Source: Muribaculaceae bacterium
GTDB taxonomy: Bacteria > Bacteroidota > Bacteroidia > Bacteroidales > Muribaculaceae
Length of the DNA stretch: 35,978 nucleotides
Assembly (NCBI GenBank): GCA_017477555.1
Contig: JAFUVK010000024.1
Coordinates: 1-35,978 of the forward strand
Direction of reading: 5' to 3'
In this document: piece by piece, positions 31,548-35,978 of the stretch
Layout: every line of letters starts with the position of its first letter
Numbering within the stretch: position 1 is the stretch's first letter
Program-made: the position numbers and the translations under genes
Notes under the pieces: generated by a model
What the model was told of the DNA's origin: nothing
Seen by the model: only the letters and a program-made list of their open reading frames with translations
Databases searched by the model: none

Positions 31548-32730
31548 TGCCACACCACAGGGCTCACGTGTGCACATCGCCATTTATGGCCGGCGCAACG
31601 TGGGCAAGTCGAGCCTGATCAATGCCCTGGCCGGGCAGCAGGTGTCGATTGTGGCCGATGTGGCAGGCACCACCACCGACCCGGTGCAGCGGGCCATCGA
31701 GATTCATCCCATCGGCCCGTGTCTGCTCATCGACACGGCAGGCTACGACGACGATGACGGCATCGTGGGCATCCTGCGGCGCGAACGCACGCGCAAGGTG
31801 CTTGACCAGACCGATGTGGCTCTGCTGGTGCTGGGTGGCGAGGCCGAAGCCATCGACAAGGAGTGGCTGCGGCAAATCAAGCAATATGAGGTGCCGGTCA
31901 TCGTGGTGCTCAACAAGATTGACCTATTCTCGCCAGCCCAGAACGTGGCCGAGCGCATCAAGCGGAAGATCGGTGTCATGCCCTTGCTGGTGAGTGCCCA
32001 CACATGCCATGGCGTGAACGCCCTGCGCAAGGCCATAGCACAGGCTGTACAGCAGACCGCCGACGAGCGCTCAATCACCGGCGACTACGTCAAGCCTGGC
32101 GACTCGGTCGTGCTGGTCATGCCGCAAGATCGGCAGGCACCCAAGGGGCGGCTCATCTTGCCGCAGGTGCAGACCATCCGCGACTTGCTCGACAATGGCT
32201 GTACCGTGACTTGCTGCACGCCCGACCAACTGGAGCACACGCTGGCCGCGCTGCGGCGTCAGCCCAAGCTCATCATCACCGACTCACAAGTGTTCGACCA
32301 GGTGCATCGGCTCAAGCCCTACAGGAGCCGGCTGACATCGTTCTCCATCCTCATGGCAGCCTGGAAAGGCGACCTCAAGGCCATGATTGCGGGGGCGCGT
32401 GCCATCGACCAGCTCACCCCACAGTCGCGCGTGCTCATTGCCGAGGCGTGTGCCCATGCGCCATTGAGCGAGGACATCGGCCGCGAGAAGATTCCCGCTC
32501 TGCTGCGCAAGCGCGTGGGCCAGGAACTGATGGTCGACGTGGTGGCCGGACGCGACTTTCCTGCCGACTTGCGCTCCTATAGTCTGGTCATCCATTGTGG
32601 TGCTTGCATGTTCAACCGTCGGTATATGCTCTCGCGCATCCGTCAGGCAAAGAAGCAAGGCGTGCCCATCACCAACTATGGTGTGGCCATCGCTCACCTC
32701 AAGGGTATCCTCGACTCCATCAAACTTTAG
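31522..32730 (+). CDS. hydF: [FeFe]-hydrogenase H-cluster maturation GTPase HydF
   Basis: A 402-aa scaffold protein on which the di-iron part of the H-cluster is assembled before transfer to the hydrogenase. The N-terminal GTPase domain has a Walker A motif GRRNVGKSS (23-31), AGTTTDPV (switch I) and DTAGYDDD (71-78); NKIDLF gives guanine specificity. The middle part is the dimerisation domain. The C-terminal cluster-binding motif is CxH...HCxxC: C310, H312, then H358-C359-x2-C362. I chose ATG 31522 because it begins MDNETSGFNATPQGSRVHIA, the expected length. The longer frame from 31447 lies inside hydG. Tight overlap with hydG implies co-translation. Confidence 0.96.
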   Translation: MDNETSGFNATPQGSRVHIAIYGRRNVGKSSLINALAGQQVSIVADVAGTTTDPVQRAIEIHPIGPCLLIDTAGYDDDDGIVGILRRERTRKVLDQTDVALLVLGGEAEAIDKEWLRQIKQYEVPVIVVLNKIDLFSPAQNVAERIKRKIGVMPLLVSAHTCHGVNALRKAIAQAVQQTADERSITGDYVKPGDSVVLVMPQDRQAPKGRLILPQVQTIRDLLDNGCTVTCCTPDQLEHTLAALRRQPKLIITDSQVFDQVHRLKPYRSRLTSFSILMAAWKGDLKAMIAGARAIDQLTPQSRVLIAEACAHAPLSEDIGREKIPALLRKRVGQELMVDVVAGRDFPADLRSYSLVIHCGACMFNRRYMLSRIRQAKKQGVPITNYGVAIAHLKGILDSIKL

Positions 32731-32781
32731 CCTCCCATCCACGCAGGCCACTGTGTCGGCTGTGGCTTCAGGGGGGGCTAC

Positions 32782-32823
32782 ACACAAGACAGGTGCGCAT
32801 CATGATGCGCACCTGTCTTGTGT
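32782..32823. terminator. 42-bp perfect palindrome between hydF and era (probable bidirectional terminator)
   Basis: Each 21-base half (ACACAAGACAGGTGCGCATC plus A) is the exact inverse of the other, with no unpaired centre. It lies between the ends of convergent hydF and era. Neither side has a proper T-run (TTCTCTTC on the plus side; AGCCCCCCC on the minus side), so its terminator role is inferred from position. Confidence 0.6.
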
Positions 32824-32857
32824 TCTCTTCAGTGGGTGAGCTGCGGGCTATGAGCCG

Positions 32858-33754
32858 CTAGTCGATGTAGCCGAAGGCGCGCAGCTTGTTCTCCTGGTTG
32901 CGCCAGTCGCGCTCCACCTTGACATAGAGCTGCAAGAAAACTTTCTTCTCAAAGAAGCGCTCGATGTCCTTGCGGGCATCGATGCCCACGTGCTTGAGCT
33001 TGACACCCTGTCGGCCGATGATGATGCCCTTCTGGCTGTCGCGCTCCACATAGATTACCGCCATGATGTGGATGCTGCTCTCGCTCTCGTCAAACTTCTC
33101 GACGATGACCTGTGTGGCATAGGGTACCTCCTTGTCGTAGGTCAGCAAAATCTTCTCGCGGATAATCTCGGTGACAAAGAAGCGGCTGTTGCGGTCGGTG
33201 AGCGCGTCCTTGCCGAAGTAGGGAGGGCTCTCGGGCAGCAACTCCACGATGCGCGACATCAGGTTGTCGACGTTGAAGTTCTCGGTGGCGCTGGTAGGAA
33301 ACACCTCGGCCCGAGGCAATAACTGCTTCCAGCGGTCGATGATTTGCAGCAGGTCGTCATTGCCGTGCAGCAGGTCTATCTTGTTGATTACCAGTAGTAC
33401 AGGAATCTGCTCACGAGCCACCTTGTCCAGGAAGTCCTGGTTCTTGGTGGGCGACTCGATCACGTCGGTCACATACAGCAGGATGTCGGCATCGACCAGC
33501 GCGCCGGTCGAGAAGTCGAGCATGCTCTCCTGCAGCTTGAACTTGGGCTTGAGTACGCCCGGCGTGTCGCTGAACACAATCTGGTAGTCATCGCCGTTGA
33601 CGATGCCCATGATGCGGTGGCGTGTGGTCTGTGCCTTGCTCGTGATGATGGACAGTCGTTCGCCCACCAGGCGGTTGCTCAGTGTCGACTTGCCCACATT
33701 GGGGTTGCCCACAATGTTGACAAAGCCGGCGCGATGTTTCTTCTCAGCTTCCAT
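32858..33754 (-). CDS. era: GTPase Era (16S rRNA / 30S ribosome assembly)
   Basis: A 298-aa essential GTPase that binds the 3' end of 16S rRNA during small-subunit maturation. The GTPase domain has GNPNVGKS (16-23), SKAQTTRH (switch I), DTPG (63-66) and INKIDLL. The C-terminal KH domain is present (VIYVERDSQKGIIIGRQGVK, ARKDIERFFEKKVFLQLYVK). I set the start at ATG 33754 (MEAEKKHRAGFVNIVGNPNV), which matches the family; the frame is open to 33784, but that adds a hydrophobic leader MFLCLLFFML not expected for Era. It is the last gene of the DUF177-rpmF-fabH-era block. der, which in my recollection often follows era in Bacteroides, is not here. Confidence 0.96.
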   Translation of the reverse strand: MEAEKKHRAGFVNIVGNPNVGKSTLSNRLVGERLSIITSKAQTTRHRIMGIVNGDDYQIVFSDTPGVLKPKFKLQESMLDFSTGALVDADILLYVTDVIESPTKNQDFLDKVAREQIPVLLVINKIDLLHGNDDLLQIIDRWKQLLPRAEVFPTSATENFNVDNLMSRIVELLPESPPYFGKDALTDRNSRFFVTEIIREKILLTYDKEVPYATQVIVEKFDESESSIHIMAVIYVERDSQKGIIIGRQGVKLKHVGIDARKDIERFFEKKVFLQLYVKVERDWRNQENKLRAFGYID

Positions 33755-33853
33755 AAGCATAAAAAATAGAAGACATAAGAACAAAAGAACATAAGTTGAA
33801 ACATGGCTTATGCTCTCTTGTTCTCATGTCTGGCATGGTGTGTGATGCTTTGA

Positions 33854-34837
33854 TTAGAGATCCCAAATCACATACATGGCTCCCCAGGTGAAGCCGGCCC
33901 CGAAGGCAGTGAGGATGAGCTTGTCGCCCTTCTTCAGGCGGTCGCGATTCTCGTCCATGCACAGCGGAATGGTGGCCGCGCTGGTGTTGCCGCGCAGCTG
34001 GATGTTGACCATCACCTTGCTCTCGTCGATGCCCAGACGGTTGCCTACGGCCTCGATGATGCGCAGGTTGGCCTGATGGGGGATGAACCACTGGATGTCG
34101 TCGACGCTCAGGTTGTTGCGCTTCATCACGTCCTGGCTGCTGGTGAGCATGTCCATCACCGCGTGGCGATACACTGCGCGTCCTTCCTGATAGAGGTAGT
34201 GCAGGCGCGCCGCCACTGTCTCCTGGCTCGCGGGCATGGCCGAGCCGCCGGCTTTGTACACCAGATGCTCCAACCCACTGCCGTCGACGTGAAAGATGCC
34301 GTCCATGATGCCCACAGGCTCTTCGGTGGGCTCGATGAGCATCGCACCGGCGGCGTCGCCAAACAGCGGGCACGTCGTGCGGTCCTCATAGTTGGTCATG
34401 CTGGTCATCTTCTCGGCACTGACAACGACAACCTTCTTGTACATGCCGCTGCGCACATAGGCTGCGGCACTCTGAAGAGCCACCAGGAATCCGGCACAAG
34501 CACCCTGGATGTCGTAGGCGTAGGCCTTCTGCTCGATGCCGCACTGGTGCGCGATGATCGAGGCGGTCGACGGAAAGCGGTAGTCGGGATTGCTCGTGGC
34601 GCAGATGAGCAGGTCCACATCGGCCGGATGGGTTCCGGTCTGTTCAAGCAGACGCTTGACGGCGATGATGCCCATGTAGCTCGAGCCGACAGGCTTCTTG
34701 AGCACCCGGCGCTCCTTGATGCCGACGCGCGAGGTAATCCACTCGTCGTTGGTGTCGACCATCTGCGACAGTTGCTCGTTGTCCAGAATGTCATCGGGCA
34801 CATACGAAGCCAGGCCCGATATTCTTGCATATAGCAT
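33854..34837 (-). CDS. fabH: 3-oxoacyl-ACP synthase III (KAS III)
   Basis: A 327-aa condensing enzyme that starts fatty-acid synthesis by joining an acyl-CoA primer with malonyl-ACP. The catalytic triad is visible: C114 in DIQGACAGF, H254 in FIPHQANLRI, N284 in LRGNTSAA. The early DEWITSRVGIKERR and late LTAFGAGFTWGAMYVIW blocks are standard. Length and start are normal. It is downstream of rpmF with a 129-bp spacer containing a hairpin, and 99 bp upstream of era. plsX, which lies between rpmF and fabH in E. coli, is absent here. Confidence 0.97.
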   Translation of the reverse strand: MLYARISGLASYVPDDILDNEQLSQMVDTNDEWITSRVGIKERRVLKKPVGSSYMGIIAVKRLLEQTGTHPADVDLLICATSNPDYRFPSTASIIAHQCGIEQKAYAYDIQGACAGFLVALQSAAAYVRSGMYKKVVVVSAEKMTSMTNYEDRTTCPLFGDAAGAMLIEPTEEPVGIMDGIFHVDGSGLEHLVYKAGGSAMPASQETVAARLHYLYQEGRAVYRHAVMDMLTSSQDVMKRNNLSVDDIQWFIPHQANLRIIEAVGNRLGIDESKVMVNIQLRGNTSAATIPLCMDENRDRLKKGDKLILTAFGAGFTWGAMYVIWDL

Positions 34838-34875
34838 TAGCTGATGTGTTTTTAAATGTCGCTATAAATAGCAAA

Positions 34876-34914
34876 ATCCTAAATAATGTGTTTTGAGGAC
34901 TCAATATTTAGGAT
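34876..34914 (-). terminator. AT-rich hairpin with T-run between rpmF and fabH (attenuator-like)
   Basis: Arms ATCCTAAATA and TATTTAGGAT pair perfectly (inner TTGA/TCAA also pairs) and are followed on the minus strand by TTTT. It could partly stop transcription after rpmF and so set lower fabH-era output. Confidence 0.5.
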
Positions 34915-34966
34915 AAGCGTTGCTTTACTCCAAAAAGTTTTCACTAGTGTGCTGCGAGCAAGGCTA

Positions 34967-35152
34967 TCAGAGAGCTGCCTCGTCGCCCATCACCTTCTTG
35001 CCGCGGTAGTAGCCGCACTCGGGGCAAACAGTGTGATAAACATGCCATGCGCCGCAGTTGCTGCACTGTGCGATGGTAGGAGCCACAGCCACGTCGTGTG
35101 TGCGACGCTTGGCTGTACGAGTCTTGGATTGTCTACGTTTAGGATGTGCCAT
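34967..35152 (-). CDS. rpmF: 50S ribosomal protein L32
   Basis: A 61-aa ribosomal protein, bacterial L32 type. It starts MAHPKRRQSKTRTAKRRTHD, basic as expected, and keeps the zinc-ribbon cysteines C30-x2-C33 and C43-x2-C46 (QCSNCGAWHVYHTVCPECGYY), so it is the zinc-bound C+ form. It follows the DUF177 gene by 17 bp, the gene order seen across most bacteria. Confidence 0.98.
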   Translation of the reverse strand: MAHPKRRQSKTRTAKRRTHDVAVAPTIAQCSNCGAWHVYHTVCPECGYYRGKKVMGDEAAL

Positions 35153-35169
35153 TTCGTTGTTATTGTTTT

Positions 35170-35739
35170 TTAGTTATTATCCTTGAGTTTGCGCAATGCT
35201 TCCCAACGTGGGTCGATTGCATCGTCCGATTCGTCGGTGCTGAGCGGAGATTCGGCGTCGCTTGATGGTCCGTCGGCTGTGGGCTCGGTGTCTGCCCAGT
35301 GCTCGCCGAGATGGGCCATCATCTCGGGGTCGCACTCGCCGTCGGCATGACAGTGCACGATGGGGATGGTCAGTAGCACCGTGTCACGCATCAGCTCGGT
35401 TAGGTCGAGCTCGGACCATGTCTCAGGGATCAGCAGCACGTCGTCGCCACGGTCGTCCCACTCGTCGCCTTCTTGCCTGACAGTGACCCGATAGTCGGTG
35501 TCCACATCCAGCCGCAAGTCGTCGAGGCAGCGGTCGCATGCTACGGTGAGCCATCCCTTGCAGTCCATCTGAAGCACATAGGTGTTGTCGGTCGTACGCG
35601 TGACCTGCACGGTGATGTCGACACTGCTACTCCGAACTTCGGTCTTCTCAACCTGGTTGAAAAAATCGCCGTCCAGATGATAGCTAAACACCTGAGTGTC
35701 AAATGGCAATGACCTGAGTCTGAGCTTCGTTCCAGCCAT
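35170..35739 (-). CDS. DUF177 family protein (YceD-like, ribosome-associated)
   Basis: A 189-aa protein of the YceD/DUF177 family, nearly always encoded directly before rpmF and linked to 23S rRNA or large-subunit maturation. The conserved cysteine motif is seen in MDCKGWLTVACDRCLDDL (C60, C68, C71) with a second group in VHCHADGECDPE. The C-terminal tail (about 145-189) is acidic and Ser/Asp-rich, ending in IDPRWEALRKLKDNN, which is the typical family end. It is the first gene of the rpmF-fabH-era block. Confidence 0.92.
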   Translation of the reverse strand: MAGTKLRLRSLPFDTQVFSYHLDGDFFNQVEKTEVRSSSVDITVQVTRTTDNTYVLQMDCKGWLTVACDRCLDDLRLDVDTDYRVTVRQEGDEWDDRGDDVLLIPETWSELDLTELMRDTVLLTIPIVHCHADGECDPEMMAHLGEHWADTEPTADGPSSDAESPLSTDESDDAIDPRWEALRKLKDNN

Positions 35740-35769
35740 TATTTCCTCTCATTTTCAGATAAATCGCTG

Positions 35770-35777
35770 CAAAGGTA
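35770..35777 (-). promoter_or_regulatory. -7 promoter box of the DUF177-rpmF-fabH-era block
   Basis: TACCTTTG on the minus strand, 30 bp before the ATG. No clean -33 box at 19-21 bp. The remaining sequence to the window end (35778-35978) shows only a 7-bp inverted repeat (TTGATTG/CAATCAA, 35857-35877) and no supportable gene. Confidence 0.5.
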
Positions 35778-35978
35778 GTAAATCTTTGGCAATTAGCACC
35801 TAGAATTTAAGAATATTTTTCATTTGCACCACAATCTGTAACTGTTCAGCGATTATTTGATTGAAGTTCCCAATCAATGATTCATCTGTTGTTGCGAGCG
35901 CATTTTTTCAATGTCAACCGTCTGAGAATTGAATATTCAGCAAGGAGGTACGAGCGAGTTTCGTTTATGCGATTCTCA

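Noticed and set aside
30399-31583. 394-codon frame antisense to hydG
   Set aside because: hydG is certain from its radical SAM motif; the antisense frame is a composition effect.

Overview
The window looks like chromosome of a gut-type member of the Bacteroidales, perhaps Muribaculaceae- or Prevotella-like. The reasons are promoters of the TTTG-(19-20 bp)-TAnnTTTG type, few Shine-Dalgarno sites, a BspA-type leucine-rich-repeat surface protein with a dockerin tail, a TonB receptor locus with DUF4876/DUF6850-type partners, and the gene order DUF177-rpmF-fabH-era. I see no rRNA, tRNA, CRISPR array or insertion sequence. Genus-level placement is inference. Layout, left to right: (1) The 3' end of a secreted protein gene with a terminator (2-352). 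(2) A minus-strand block made of a serine hydrolase, a secreted TPR protein and two tandem DNA/RNA non-specific endonucleases (382-4909). The last three are packed with a 6-bp gap and an ATGA overlap. (3) purC and ubiE on the plus strand (5028-6789), driven from overlapping divergent promoters shared with the serine hydrolase. (4) A phage remnant (6751-8787): a portal-like protein whose C terminus runs antisense into the end of ubiE, and a small M15 peptidase. (5) A repeat-rich stretch (8788-9385). (6) A minus-strand envelope region (9386-21532). It holds the LRR/dockerin protein, a secreted OB-fold-like protein, an outer-membrane barrel, a DUF4876-type lipoprotein, a large TonB-dependent receptor and an unrecognised secreted protein. 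The last five probably form one operon read from 21532 leftwards. (7) An Lrp/AsnC regulator and two FKBP peptidyl-prolyl isomerases (22113-24514). (8) A DUF1016/PDDEXK nuclease gene lying between exact 45-bp direct repeats (24595-25963). (9) A sirtuin, the pyrBI aspartate transcarbamylase pair, ornithine aminotransferase, and the hydrogenase maturases hydG-hydF (26014-32730). (10) The conserved block DUF177-rpmF-fabH-era on the minus strand (32858-35739). How the genes work together: purC and pyrBI serve nucleotide synthesis. ubiE serves menaquinone synthesis for anaerobic respiration. HydG/HydF build the [FeFe]-hydrogenase H-cluster, consistent with a fermentative anaerobe. The secreted nucleases and the TonB locus point to scavenging of nucleic acids and of an unknown ligand from the surroundings. 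The least explained material is in the spacers. It includes a modular GTAGGGACGGC family in three copies, 9-bp tandem arrays (one reads into a signal peptide), a roughly 95-bp long inverted repeat, a 42-bp perfect palindrome and the 45-bp direct repeats around the nuclease gene. The best candidates for something undescribed are the five-gene envelope operon without SusD, the TPR/two-nuclease operon, and the DUF1016 insertion.
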